Shown here one piece after another: positions 46,736 to 55,345 of a stretch of 64,000 nucleotides of DNA. Position numbers and translations under genes: made by a program. The notes beneath the pieces are model-generated. The model was not told where the DNA came from, ran no database searches, and saw only the letters and a list, made by a program, of their open reading frames with translations. Within the stretch, counting starts at the first letter, position 1, and each line of letters begins with the position of its first letter. This DNA comes from DASZFV01 sp035549075 (GTDB lineage: Bacteria > Myxococcota_A > Polyangia > Fen-1088). The DNA is taken from contig DASZRT010000082.1 in the NCBI GenBank assembly GCA_035549075.1, forward strand, positions 3,811 to 67,810. The letters are read 5' to 3'.

Positions 46736-47713
46736 TTACGGTCGGTGATCGGCGCCCGCGAGCAGGCGCGTGACCTCGGCCGCGTGCTTGCCCGTCGGGA
46801 AGCGGCGCCGGTAGGCCTCGAGATCGGCGCGCGCGCGATCGTCGCGGCCCAGGTGCCCGAGCGTCACGGCGCGGCCGTACAGCGCGCGCTCGGCGTCGGG
46901 CGACGTCGTCGTCGAGCCGGGGATCGTCGCGAGCGCGCGATCGAAGTCGGCGACGGCGTCGGCGTAGCGGCCCACGCTGGCGCGCAGCTCGGCGCGCGTC
47001 AGCAATTGCTCGGCGCCGAGGCGGCCCGCGAAGGTCGTGCGCTCGTCGAGCAGCGCGAGCGCGCCGCGGCGATCGTCGAGCGCGAGCATGGCTTCGAGGC
47101 GCGCGCTGCGCGCCTCGGACGCGAGCACGCCGCGCGGATAGGCCTTCGTGTACTCGTCGAGCAGCGCGAGCGCGCCGCGCGGATCGTGCGCCTGGCGCAG
47201 CTCCGCGAGCGCGTCGGAGAGCACCTTCGCCTCGCTCGCGGGATCGGCGACCTCGACGGGCGCGTGGCGTGCCGGCGCGTGGTGGACGCGCGGCTCGGGC
47301 GTCGCGGGTTCGGGCACCGCCTCGGGAAGCGGTTCGATGACGGGCGCGGCGCCCGGCGTAAGGACCTCGGCCACGGCGTTCGTCTTGCGCACGTGGTGAA
47401 CGGACGTCGGCAGCTCCTCGACGACGGGCGCGGCGACGTAACGCCGCCACAGCGTCACGGCGCCGCTCGCGGTCGCGACCGACGCGAGCAGCAGCGCCGC
47501 CAGCGTCGCGAGCCGCAGCCCGAGCGGCAGCCCGCGCAGCCGCGACGCGCGCGCGCCGCCCGCGACGTTCATGTGCACGCGCGCGAGCGCCTCGGCCGAC
47601 AACGCGGGCGCGGCCTGCGCGGCCTCGACGAGATCGGCGGCCCGCGCCGGCAAGGCGCTCGGGTCCATCGACGTCTCGCGCCAGCGCACGAGATCCTCTT
47701 CATGCCCGCTCAT
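46736..47713 (-). CDS. Putative anti-sigma factor with membrane anchor and TPR-like region
   Basis: The 325-residue protein has a cytoplasmic N-terminal part of about 65 residues, one membrane helix (about 66-88), a Pro/Glu/Ala-rich spacer and a periplasmic C-terminal half of Ala/Leu-rich helices with TPR character (YTKAYPRGVLASEARSARLE and following). It lacks an HxxxCxxC zinc motif. Its ATG at 47713 overlaps the sigma factor stop (ATGA), so it is co-translated with the sigma factor. The position and layout fit an anti-sigma factor that holds the sigma factor at the membrane, though this is inferred from context. Confidence 0.78.
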   Translation of the reverse strand: MSGHEEDLVRWRETSMDPSALPARAADLVEAAQAAPALSAEALARVHMNVAGGARASRLRGLPLGLRLATLAALLLASVATASGAVTLWRRYVAAPVVEELPTSVHHVRKTNAVAEVLTPGAAPVIEPLPEAVPEPATPEPRVHHAPARHAPVEVADPASEAKVLSDALAELRQAHDPRGALALLDEYTKAYPRGVLASEARSARLEAMLALDDRRGALALLDERTTFAGRLGAEQLLTRAELRASVGRYADAVADFDRALATIPGSTTTSPDAERALYGRAVTLGHLGRDDRARADLEAYRRRFPTGKHAAEVTRLLAGADHRP

Positions 47714-48294
47714 CGCAGCTCCTTTTGCAGCTCGCACTCGACCATGCTCTTGAGGAACGCGGCGCGCGCGCGGTGAAGCAGCACGCGCGTCGTTCCCGGG
47801 CGCAGCCCGAGGTGCGCCGCGACCTCGTCGACGGAAAGCTCTTCGAGCTCGAACAGGACGAGCGCGCGCCGGTGGCGCTCGGTGAGGCGATCGAGCGCCT
47901 CGTAAAACAGGACACGCCGCTCGCGCTGCTCGAGCTGCTCGAGCGCGCCGTCGGCGTGTGCCGGCGCGTCGTCGCCCGCGCCCGGCACGAGCCGGAACCA
48001 CCACTGGCGCAGCTTGCGGCGGCGGCGCTCGTTGGCGGCGACCTTGGCGGTGATGCCGAACAGCCAGGTCGAGACGCGCGCGTCGCCGCGGAACTCGGCG
48101 AGGCGCCGGTTCACGATGACGAACACCTCTTGCGTGATGTCTTCCGCGTCGGCCGTCGGGCCGCCGAGCCGCGCGGCCCAGCGGGCGACCGTCGCCGCGT
48201 GCTGCGCGTAGACGGACGCGAACGTGGGCGCGCGCGGCGAACCCGAAGGTTCGCCCGTCGCAGGCCGCGCGCCGCGCGTCGCCGAAGGAGCCAT
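47710..48294 (-). CDS. ECF-family RNA polymerase sigma factor
   Basis: The 194-residue protein has the two-domain layout of extracytoplasmic-function sigma factors. Region 2 lies at about residues 30-95 (AEDITQEVFVIVNRRLAEF, ARVSTWLFGITAKVAANERRR) and region 4 at about 125-185 (LDRLTERHRRALVLFELEEL, SVDEVAAHLGLRPGTTRVLL). The starting ATG at 48294 gives a long Ala/Pro-rich N-terminus. It is followed by the membrane protein at 46736-47713 with an ATGA overlap, and preceded by a gene of unknown function on the same strand. It probably drives its own cluster. Confidence 0.93.
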   Translation of the reverse strand: MAPSATRGARPATGEPSGSPRAPTFASVYAQHAATVARWAARLGGPTADAEDITQEVFVIVNRRLAEFRGDARVSTWLFGITAKVAANERRRRKLRQWWFRLVPGAGDDAPAHADGALEQLEQRERRVLFYEALDRLTERHRRALVLFELEELSVDEVAAHLGLRPGTTRVLLHRARAAFLKSMVECELQKELR

Positions 48295-48333
48295 CCGGAC
48301 GTTGATTGTCGCCCGGCGGCGGAAGGTTTCACA

Positions 48334-49203
48334 TCACCAGAAGATTTCCGCGCCCGCGGCCGCCACGGGGCTGACGCGGGGGAGGGCGGCGCCCGTGGTC
48401 GAACCATTCAAATCGAGGAGTTGGCGGCGCGCCCAGCCTTCGACCGCCGCGCCGAGCCACAGCTGGGTCCGGCCCGCGCGCGTGCAAAAGCGCGCCCGCG
48501 CCTCGCCGCCGACGTCGAAGCTACGCGCGCTGCGGTCGACCGAATAGCCGATGCCCTCGACGGAAACGAGGCCCCCGAGCACGCCCGCGCCCAGCGCGAC
48601 CGACCAGCGGCGCGCGCGCGCGACGTCGACGTCGGCGCCCAGCTGAACGACGCCGCGCCACCACGACGCTTGCCCGGGCTGCACGTCGAGGTCGTGCCGC
48701 GCGACCGCGCCCGCGGCGACGCGCGCGCGCCACCGCGAGCCCGAGTGCCCGAACGACAGCTCCAGCCGTCCGCCCGGCGCCCACGTGCCCGCGGCGCGAT
48801 CGACGAGCGCCACGGCGCCGAGCGCGAGCTCGTTTTCGGGCGGCGGCGTCGGACGTACGACCGCGATCGTGGGCGGCGCGGGCTCGGGCGCGAGGCGATC
48901 GAGGCCGAGCGAGACGCGCGGGTGCAGCTCGGCCTCGAGCACGGCCAGCGTCACGGCGACCGCCTTCGCTTGATCGTCGCACGATCTCGCGCGCGGCAAA
49001 GTCCGCGCGCCGATCGGCTGGCCGTCGGCGTCGGCGATCGCCAGCGACACCGCGCCGTCGGCGCGCGGCTCGATCGTCGCGACGTCGCGCGCCGACGCCC
49101 CGTCGGCCAGCAGCGGCCCCAGCTGCCGCTCGACGTCCGCCGCCGCCGGGCACGTCCCCGTCGTCCGGATCTCCAGCGCGACGACGAAGAGCAGCGGCAG
49201 CAC
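48334..49203 (-). CDS. Protein of unknown function upstream of the ECF sigma factor
   Basis: The 289-residue product has a short hydrophobic N-terminus that may be a signal peptide (first 10-12 residues), an N-terminal half with an ATIEPRADGAVSLAI segment, and a beta-rich C-terminal half that looks like an outer-membrane or periplasmic barrel (RWRARVAAGAV, WSVALGAGVLGGL, TQLWLGAAVEG). I do not recognise a family. It ends 39 bases before the sigma gene and is likely in the same unit, perhaps as an output gene of the sigma system. The start at 49203 is the only long-frame choice. Confidence 0.7.
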   Translation of the reverse strand: MLPLLFVVALEIRTTGTCPAAADVERQLGPLLADGASARDVATIEPRADGAVSLAIADADGQPIGARTLPRARSCDDQAKAVAVTLAVLEAELHPRVSLGLDRLAPEPAPPTIAVVRPTPPPENELALGAVALVDRAAGTWAPGGRLELSFGHSGSRWRARVAAGAVARHDLDVQPGQASWWRGVVQLGADVDVARARRWSVALGAGVLGGLVSVEGIGYSVDRSARSFDVGGEARARFCTRAGRTQLWLGAAVEGWARRQLLDLNGSTTGAALPRVSPVAAAGAEIFW

Positions 49204-49225
49204 GCCGTCATGATATCGCGGCCCG

Positions 49226-50110
49226 TCAGGGTTTCGTGTCGACGAGCGCGCGCAGGGCGACGTCGACGGCGGGGTTCACGGCGCCGCGCGCGCGCCAGAC
49301 CGCCTGAACGGGGAAGCGGCCTTTGCCGGGCGCGAAGGCGCGCGCGACGACGCCGCGGCGGCGCAGGGAGACCTCGTCGATCGAGGCGACGAGCGAGCAG
49401 CCGACCCCGGCGGCGACGAGGCCCAGGATGGCCTCGGTCGTGCTCGCGGAGACGAAGCGCGTGGGCGCGACGCCGCCGCGCGCGAGGGCGCGTCTTTGCA
49501 AGTCGTGGTGGATCGTGCCGGGCTGGTAGGTCACGAACGTCTCGCCCGAGAGCGCGCGCAGGCCGAGGCGCGAGCGCCGCGCGAGGTCGCCGTCGGCCGG
49601 CAGCACGAGGAACGCGCTGAGGCTCGCGATGGGCCGGCTCGCGAGGCCCGCGGGCAGCGCGTGCGGGAAGTAGGCCACGGCGAGATCGACGTCGCCGCCG
49701 CGAACCGCGTCGGGATCGGGCGCGGCCAGCTCGCGGACCTCGACGTGCAGCTCGGGCGCGCGGCGCTGCAGCCGGCGGATCCACGCCGGCAGGAGCTGCT
49801 GGAGGATGAGCGCCTCGGCGGCGACGCGAAGCTCGCGCGCCGGCGTCGCCGTCTTGAGCGCGCGCTCGACGGCCGGCAGCCGCTCGAAGAACGGCGCGGC
49901 GTGCTCGAAGAGCGTGCGTCCCGCGGCCGTGAGCCGGAGCTCCGCCTTGCCGACGCGCTCGAAGAGCCGGACGCCCAGCTCGTCCTCGAGCTTGCGCACC
50001 TGCTGGAACACCGCTGGCTGCGTGAGCGGATAGGGAAACGCGCGCGCCGCCGCCGCGTACCCGCCCGTGCGCGCGACCCAATAGAACCCCTCGAGGCGGG
50101 CGACTTGCAT
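49226..50110 (-). CDS. LysR-family transcriptional regulator
   Basis: The 294-residue protein has an N-terminal winged helix-turn-helix (FYWVARTGGYAAAARAFPYPL with the TQPAVFQQVRKLEDELG recognition region, about residues 8-45) and a C-terminal substrate-binding-like effector domain (about 90-290). LysR proteins normally control a divergent gene. Its ATG at 50110 is followed upstream by a dyad matching the T-N11-A rule at 50113-50127, and a lipoprotein gene reads away 77 bases from the start. That lipoprotein is a candidate target. The effector is unknown. Confidence 0.92.
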   Translation of the reverse strand: MQVARLEGFYWVARTGGYAAAARAFPYPLTQPAVFQQVRKLEDELGVRLFERVGKAELRLTAAGRTLFEHAAPFFERLPAVERALKTATPARELRVAAEALILQQLLPAWIRRLQRRAPELHVEVRELAAPDPDAVRGGDVDLAVAYFPHALPAGLASRPIASLSAFLVLPADGDLARRSRLGLRALSGETFVTYQPGTIHHDLQRRALARGGVAPTRFVSASTTEAILGLVAAGVGCSLVASIDEVSLRRRGVVARAFAPGKGRFPVQAVWRARGAVNPAVDVALRALVDTKP

Positions 50111-50112
50111 CG

Positions 50113-50127
50113 ATAAGTAGAGCTTAT
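50113..50127. promoter_or_regulatory. LysR-type dyad (ATAAG-N5-CTTAT)
   Basis: A perfect 5-bp inverted repeat with a 5-base centre gives a T-N11-A arrangement, the usual core of a LysR binding site. It lies directly before the regulator start, in an AT-rich segment between the divergent regulator and lipoprotein genes, where autoregulation and control of the divergent gene would be expected. Confidence 0.6.
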
Positions 50128-50186
50128 CTTATCACCTTCCGTTAATTCCTGTAACAGCGGCCGCGCCAGCCTCAGGCTGGGCGGCC

Positions 50187-50816
50187 ATGAAAGCGATCGC
50201 TCTCGCCGCCCTCGTCGCGCTCTCGGCCGCCGGTTGCGCCGTCTCCGGGACCGAGTTGAGGAGCATGCCGGCCCTGGGACCGGAGCTCGCGCGCGTTCAT
50301 CGGTGCCCGAAGATCGTGGGCCTCGACCAGCGGCCCGAGGGAGGCGCCAAGCTGTGCTTCTCGTTCTTGAGCCTCGAAGTGACCGCCGAAGCCATGAACG
50401 CCGTGACGCTCGCCCAATCGGTCGGCTTCCTCGTGCCGATGATTCCGCTCACGCCGCACGAGCCGACGCGTGGGGAGCCGTTGGAGGTGAATCTGTCGCT
50501 CGCGACACGGGAGCCGTACAGGTTCGACCCGTGGCGCGTCACCGTCCTGACCGCGCGTGGCGAGACGATCCGTGTCTCGCGCGTCAGGACCAACGTGCGT
50601 GCTGGCGGCGGCGTTCACACGGTCGAGCTCGACCCGAACGCCCGCGGGCCGATGCCGCTGTCGGCTTGGTTCTTCCTGACCTTCGAGAGGCACGTCCCGA
50701 TCGATCAGGAGTTCGCGCTGACGCTCGCGCTGATCGGCCCCGACGGCGCCGACGTCCCCACGCCCCTGATCCGCTTCAAGCGGGGCCAGATTTCTTACTC
50801 GGGCTCGGTGCCTTGA
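50187..50816 (+). CDS. Lipoprotein of unknown function
   Basis: The 209-residue protein has a lipoprotein signal with lipobox SAAGC near residue 17 and a beta-rich body without recognised motifs (LEVNLSLATREPYRFDPWRV, HTVELDPNARGP). It lies divergent from the LysR regulator and is likely controlled by it. Its 3' end overlaps the ClC gene on the other strand by 41 bases, a long convergent overlap that suggests one of the ends has drifted. The start is ATG 50187, with the signal peptide directly after it. Confidence 0.75.
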   Translation: MKAIALAALVALSAAGCAVSGTELRSMPALGPELARVHRCPKIVGLDQRPEGGAKLCFSFLSLEVTAEAMNAVTLAQSVGFLVPMIPLTPHEPTRGEPLEVNLSLATREPYRFDPWRVTVLTARGETIRVSRVRTNVRAGGGVHTVELDPNARGPMPLSAWFFLTFERHVPIDQEFALTLALIGPDGADVPTPLIRFKRGQISYSGSVP

Positions 50817-52074
50817 GGTCACGCAGCGCTTTGACCTGTGCCTGCGGCTCGCCGCCTTTGCTTCGGAAGAGGCGTTGCGCGGGGTAGATGCTGCGGTGGC
50901 CGGTGAGCAAGTAGGCGACGACGCAGACGACGACGACGTGGGGGAACACGGCGGCGCCCAACAATTCGGCCGCCATGATCGAGAGCGCGAGCGGCGTGTT
51001 GGCCGACGCGGCGAAGATCGCGGCGAGGCCGACGCCGGCGCCGAGCTCGAGCGGGATCCCCAGCGAGCGCGCGAGCACGTTGCCCATCGTCGCGCCGATG
51101 ACGAACAGCGGTGTCACCTCGCCGCCCAGGAAACCGGCGCCCAGCGTGATCGCCGTGAAGACGAGCTTCCACGCGAACGTCGCGACGGGTAGATGCGGGT
51201 CGACGAAGGCGCGCGAGATGAGCGGCACGCCGAGGCCCAGGTAGTCGCTCGTGCCGACGAGCTTCCACAGGCCGACGACGGCGACGCCGCCGAAGAACAT
51301 GCGCACGGGCAAGCGGGCGAGGCGCGCCTCGCTCTGCTTCTTGATGAAGTGGTTGAGCTCGATGAACAGCGTCGCGACGGCGGACGCGGCGGCGGCGAAG
51401 ACGAGCCACTTCGACAACAGCGACGGCGTCAGCGGCGTCGCGAGCGCGGTCGTGTAGTGGGTGTGAACGATGCCGAGGGCGCGCGTCGTCATGTCGCCCA
51501 CGACCGAGGCGATGAGCGCGGGGACGAGCGCGTCGTACTCGATGCGGCCGAGCACGATGAACTCGAGGCCGAACACGGCGCCGGCGATGGGCGTGCCGAA
51601 CACGGAGCCGAAGCCACCCGCGACGCCGGCGGCCAGCAACCGCCGTCGCGTGCCCTTGTCGACGCGCAGCCGGTGCGCGACCCAGTCGGTGAGGCTCGCG
51701 CCCATCTGCACGGCCGTGCCTTCGCGCCCCGCGCTCCCGCCGAACAGATGCGTCAGCACCGTGCCGGCGAGGACCATGGGCGCCATGCGCAGCGGCAGCT
51801 CGGGGCCGTCGTCGTGGATCGCGTCGATGACGAGGTTGTTGCCGGCACGAATGGCGCCGCCGAAGCGCTCGTACAGCCAGCCGACGCCGAGACCGCTCAG
51901 CGGAAGCGCGTAGACGAGGACCTCGTGCTGGACGCGAAAGGTCGTCGCGCGCTCGAGCAACCACAAGAACAGCGCGGACGCCGCCCCGCAGATGAGGCCC
52001 ACGAGCGAGCCGAGGGCGATCCACTGACCGAGCGCCGGCAGGCGATCACGAAGCGGCGAGTTGGTGGTTTTCAC
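50776..52074 (-). CDS. ClC-family chloride channel/transporter
   Basis: This product of about 432 residues starts at GTG 52074, chosen because AGGAGAG lies six bases upstream; a longer frame goes to 52161. It has about ten to twelve membrane segments. The family loop GGSAGREGTAVQMGAS (near residue 115) has the gating Glu, and GIPLELGAGVGLAAIFAASANTPLA near the C-terminus matches the filter region. No CBS domains follow. ClC proteins conduct or exchange chloride. The gene stands alone on its strand; neighbours do not suggest a pathway. Confidence 0.92.
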   Translation of the reverse strand: MKTTNSPLRDRLPALGQWIALGSLVGLICGAASALFLWLLERATTFRVQHEVLVYALPLSGLGVGWLYERFGGAIRAGNNLVIDAIHDDGPELPLRMAPMVLAGTVLTHLFGGSAGREGTAVQMGASLTDWVAHRLRVDKGTRRRLLAAGVAGGFGSVFGTPIAGAVFGLEFIVLGRIEYDALVPALIASVVGDMTTRALGIVHTHYTTALATPLTPSLLSKWLVFAAAASAVATLFIELNHFIKKQSEARLARLPVRMFFGGVAVVGLWKLVGTSDYLGLGVPLISRAFVDPHLPVATFAWKLVFTAITLGAGFLGGEVTPLFVIGATMGNVLARSLGIPLELGAGVGLAAIFAASANTPLALSIMAAELLGAAVFPHVVVVCVVAYLLTGHRSIYPAQRLFRSKGGEPQAQVKALRDLKAPSPSKKSGPA

Positions 52075-52281
52075 GGGCGTCTCTCCTGGCTGGGCGCCGG
52101 AGGGCTCGCGTGAGAATCCTACGGCGCCCGTTGGGCGGCTCGTAGGAGTCATTGGCGGCATCGAGGCCGCGGGTGTCGGCGGACTCCACCGCCATCGTTT
52201 GAAGACCCCTTCACGATGGCGAATCGCGCGGACGCTGTCAACGGCTGGACAAGCGCGCGCAGCCGGCCTTCAATCGCAACG

Positions 52282-52557
52282 ATGGTCCGCGTGACCGGAA
52301 TTGGCGGCGTCTTCTTCGAGTCGAGGTCGGATCCCGAGCGCCTCGCCGCTTGGTACCGCGACAACCTGGGCGTGCCGGTCGAGGCCTGGGGCGGCGCGGT
52401 CCTGAGGTGGTCCGCCGACGCGATGAAGGACGGCGGCGCCACGGCGTGGCACGTCGCCGCGCGGACGGTCTGCTTCTGCGACGCCGTCGTCGCCATCGCC
52501 GTCCCGCGGATGGTCTTCGAGGGCTCGCCGTCCCGGCGGCGCGCTGCGAAGCGCTGA
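52282..52557 (+). pseudogene. Truncated VOC/glyoxalase-like remnant
   Basis: From ATG 52282 the first 60 residues match the opening of a VOC-fold protein (GIGGVFFESRSDPERLAAWY, RDNLGVPVEAWGGAVLRWS, MKDGGATAWHVA). The rest, RTVCFCDAVVAIAVP and beyond, no longer fits the family, and the second half of the domain is missing. The following AraC-type gene starts 12 bases after its stop. A functional VOC protein would be about 120 residues, so this looks like a decayed gene. Confidence 0.6.
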
Positions 52558-52568
52558 GCGGTCCAGCG

Positions 52569-53567
52569 GTGCCGCCGACCGTCGCCGTTCAGGTCGTCAA
52601 GGCGCTGCTGGCGCGCGCCGCCGCGCTCGGCGAGCGTTCGGTCGCGGGCCGCGTGAGCGTCGACGCCGCGGTCTTCGACGACGTCGACGGCCGCGTGCCG
52701 GCGCCGATCGTGCGGGCTCTGTGGGAAGAGCTGCCGGTCGCGTGCGGCGATCCCTGGTTCGGGCTGAGCCTCGCCGCGGGCGTACCGGACGCGTCGCTGG
52801 GCATCCTCGCCGCCGTCATCCTGCACGCCCCTACGCTCGAACAGGGCTTTCGCGCGTCGGTTCGTTACGCGCGGCTGCTTCAAGACGTCGCGGCTTGTCA
52901 CGTCGAGCCGGCGGCGCACGGCGGGCTGAGCTTCGTGCAGGAGCCGGCGGCGCGCGGCCTCGTGCCGCCGCGCCACGCGGTGGAGTTCGCGTTCGCGCGC
53001 GCCGTGCTCATGGCCCGCCGGAGCACCGGCGTCGAGATCGTGCCGCGCGCCGTGCGCTTCGCGTTCGCCGAGCCGGCGCTCGTCGATCGGTATGCCGAGC
53101 TCTTCGGCGCGCGCGTCACGTTCGGCGGCGCGCGGAACGAGCTCGAGCTCGACGCCGCGACGCTCGCGCTGCCGCAGCGGCAGGCCGATCCATGGCTGCG
53201 CGCGCTCGTCGAGCAGCGGGCCCGCGCGCTGCTCGCACGGCTCGGGCCCGAGACCACGTTCGCGGCGCGCGTCGCCGTCGCCGTCGCGCGCGCGATTCAT
53301 CGCGGCGTGGCCGACCTCGACGTCGTCGCGCGCGAGCTGCGGATCGGGCCGCGGACGCTGCAACGAAACCTCACGCGCGAGGGGCGGACGTTTCGCGCCG
53401 TCGTCGACGAAGCGCGCCGTGAGCTGGCCAAGCAAGCGCTCGCCGATCGCCGGGAGAGCCTCGCGCAGATCGCCCTCCTGCTCGGGTTCTCCGAGCAGAC
53501 GGCGTTCCACCGCGCCTTCGTGCGCTGGACGGGGAAGACGCCGGGGCAGTTTCGGCGTGAATCGTAG
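52569..53567 (+). CDS. AraC-family transcriptional regulator
   Basis: The protein of about 332 residues starts at GTG 52569. The N-terminal two-thirds match the arabinose-binding-like domain of OruR-type regulators (AVILHAPTLEQGFRASVRYAR, LVPPRHAVEFAFARAVLMA). The C-terminal HTH_18 region is clear (LDVVARELRIGPRTLQRNLT, LAQIALLLGFSEQTAFHRAF, WTGKTPGQFRRES). It should bind DNA and respond to a small ligand. A small membrane protein gene follows 52 bases later on the same strand and may be its target; the VOC remnant precedes it. Confidence 0.92.
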   Translation: MPPTVAVQVVKALLARAAALGERSVAGRVSVDAAVFDDVDGRVPAPIVRALWEELPVACGDPWFGLSLAAGVPDASLGILAAVILHAPTLEQGFRASVRYARLLQDVAACHVEPAAHGGLSFVQEPAARGLVPPRHAVEFAFARAVLMARRSTGVEIVPRAVRFAFAEPALVDRYAELFGARVTFGGARNELELDAATLALPQRQADPWLRALVEQRARALLARLGPETTFAARVAVAVARAIHRGVADLDVVARELRIGPRTLQRNLTREGRTFRAVVDEARRELAKQALADRRESLAQIALLLGFSEQTAFHRAFVRWTGKTPGQFRRES

Positions 53568-53619
53568 CCCTGTCGTGTTCGGTCAAGACGCGGCGGCCGC
53601 GGCCTCCGATGCTGCGTCG

Positions 53620-54246
53620 ATGAAACTCGACGCTTCCGCCGTGGCCCTCGCGTTCGGCGCCGTTCTTCTGTGGTTCGCGTGGGCCCTCATGCCCGACGCC
53701 GCGACGAACGACGCCGCGCACATCCTGACGGTCGTCGCCGCCGCGCGCGCGCCCGTGCACGCGTCCGCGATCCTCCAGCTCGCCGGCGCCGCGCTCGTCG
53801 TCGCGGGGCTCGCCGCCGAGACCGGCGAAGGCCGTCGCGCGCGCGCCGGCGCCGTCGCCCTGCTGATCGGCGGCGCCGGCATGGCCGCCGACGCCGTCTA
53901 TCACCAGCTGGCCTTCGAGATGACCGCGCCCGACGTCGCGCGCGACGCCGTCCTGCCCGTCATGGTGAAGATGCAAACGCGGGATCTCAGGTCGTTGCTG
54001 CCGTTGCTGCTGCTCTTCCCCGTGGGCGCCGTCATCTTCGGTGCGCAACGGCGTCGCGGCGGCGTCGGCTCACGTTGGACGTCGCGCCTGTTGATGGCGC
54101 CCGCGGTCGTCGTCCCGCTCGCCGTCGTGAGCCGCGCGGCGCTCCACCTCCCGGCGAGGCCCTTCGCGCTCGCGATCCTGGGCGTGATCTGCGCCGGCCT
54201 CGTCGGCGTCGCCGTGGATCGCGCGCGCGCGCCGACGACGGCTTGA
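53620..54246 (+). CDS. Small integral membrane protein of unknown function
   Basis: The 208-residue protein (ATG 53620; a GTG at 53557 is also in frame) has about five to six membrane segments, including VALAFGAVLLWFAWALM, AILQLAGAALVVAGLAA and VVVPLAVVSRAALHL. I recognise no motif. It follows the AraC-type regulator and is convergent with the alcohol dehydrogenase. Its hydrophobic pattern makes it a real gene; the function is not known. Confidence 0.65.
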   Translation: MKLDASAVALAFGAVLLWFAWALMPDAATNDAAHILTVVAAARAPVHASAILQLAGAALVVAGLAAETGEGRRARAGAVALLIGGAGMAADAVYHQLAFEMTAPDVARDAVLPVMVKMQTRDLRSLLPLLLLFPVGAVIFGAQRRRGGVGSRWTSRLLMAPAVVVPLAVVSRAALHLPARPFALAILGVICAGLVGVAVDRARAPTTA

Positions 54247-54260
54247 GGCCGCGCGGGCCG

Positions 54261-55259
54261 TCAGCCGCCGTTCACGAGCACGGCGGCGCCTTCGAAGCGA
54301 CCGTCACGGAGATCGTTCAGGGCGCGGTTCGCGTCGGCCAGGGGATACCGGCTCGTGGTCGTGTCGAGACGAACCTTCGCGGCCAGCTCCATGAACGCGT
54401 CGCCGTCCGCCCGGGTGAGGTTCGCCACGGAACGGATCACGCGCTCTCCCCAGAGATCGGAGTAAGGGAACGCCGGGATGTCGCTCATGTGAATCCCGGC
54501 GCACACGACGACGCCGCCCTTCGTGACGGCGCGCAGAGCCGTCGGCACGAGCGCGCCGACGGGCGCGAAGATCAGCGCCGCGTCAAGCGCCACGGGTGGC
54601 GCCGCCGTCGAATCGCCGGCCCAGCACGCGCCGAGCTCGCGCGCGAACGCCTGTCCGCGCGTGTCGCCCGGGCGCGTGAAGGCGTAGACCTCGCGTCGCT
54701 CGTGCGTCGCGATTTGGGCGATGATGTGAGCCGCGGCGCCGAAGCCGTACAAGCCCAGCCGGCGCGCCGTGCCCGCGAGCCTGAGCGCGCGAAACCCGAT
54801 CAGTCCAGCGCACAGCAACGGAGCCGCGAGCTCGTCGTCGTAGTGGGGCGGAATGGGCAAGCAGTAGCGTTCGTCGGCGACGGTGAGCTCGGCGAAGCCC
54901 CCGTCGAGATCGTGGCCCGTGAACTTGGCCCGATCGCACAGGTTCTCGTTGCCGCTCGCGCAGAAGGCGCAGGCTCCGCAGGTCCACGCCAGCCACGGCA
55001 CGCCCACGCGATCTCCGACGGCGAACCGGCTCGCGCCGCTGCCCAACCGGATGATCGTCCCGACGATCTCGTGTCCGGGGACGAGCGGGACCTTGGCCGA
55101 CGGCAGCTCGCCGTCGACGATGTGGAGATCGGTCCGACAGACGCCGCAAGCGCCGACGCGGATGAGGACCTGGCGTTCGCCGGGCTCGGGATCGGGAAGC
55201 TCGGTCGCGGCGAGCGGGGCGCCGGCCTTCGTGAACACCATGCCCTTCATGCCCGACAT
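54261..55259 (-). CDS. Zinc-dependent alcohol dehydrogenase
   Basis: The protein is about 332 residues from ATG 55259, or 329 from ATG 55250. Catalytic zinc ligands lie in GACGVCRTDLH and PGHEIVG, and the four structural zinc Cys in CGACAFCASGNENLCDRAKF. The cofactor domain has LGLYGFGAAAHII. It belongs to the medium-chain family that oxidises alcohols or reduces aldehydes with NAD(P). The TRRLGLYGFG style resembles the family annotated zinc-binding alcohol dehydrogenase family protein. It is divergent from a VOC gene, with 86 bases between their starts. Confidence 0.92.
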   Translation of the reverse strand: MSGMKGMVFTKAGAPLAATELPDPEPGERQVLIRVGACGVCRTDLHIVDGELPSAKVPLVPGHEIVGTIIRLGSGASRFAVGDRVGVPWLAWTCGACAFCASGNENLCDRAKFTGHDLDGGFAELTVADERYCLPIPPHYDDELAAPLLCAGLIGFRALRLAGTARRLGLYGFGAAAHIIAQIATHERREVYAFTRPGDTRGQAFARELGACWAGDSTAAPPVALDAALIFAPVGALVPTALRAVTKGGVVVCAGIHMSDIPAFPYSDLWGERVIRSVANLTRADGDAFMELAAKVRLDTTTSRYPLADANRALNDLRDGRFEGAAVLVNGG

Positions 55260-55345
55260 TTTGCACCGCATCGGAAGGATGCGCAGACCTTCCACTGACT
55301 CGGGCAGAGCTCGGTGATACAGATCGACGCACGAGGGAGGCCCAC

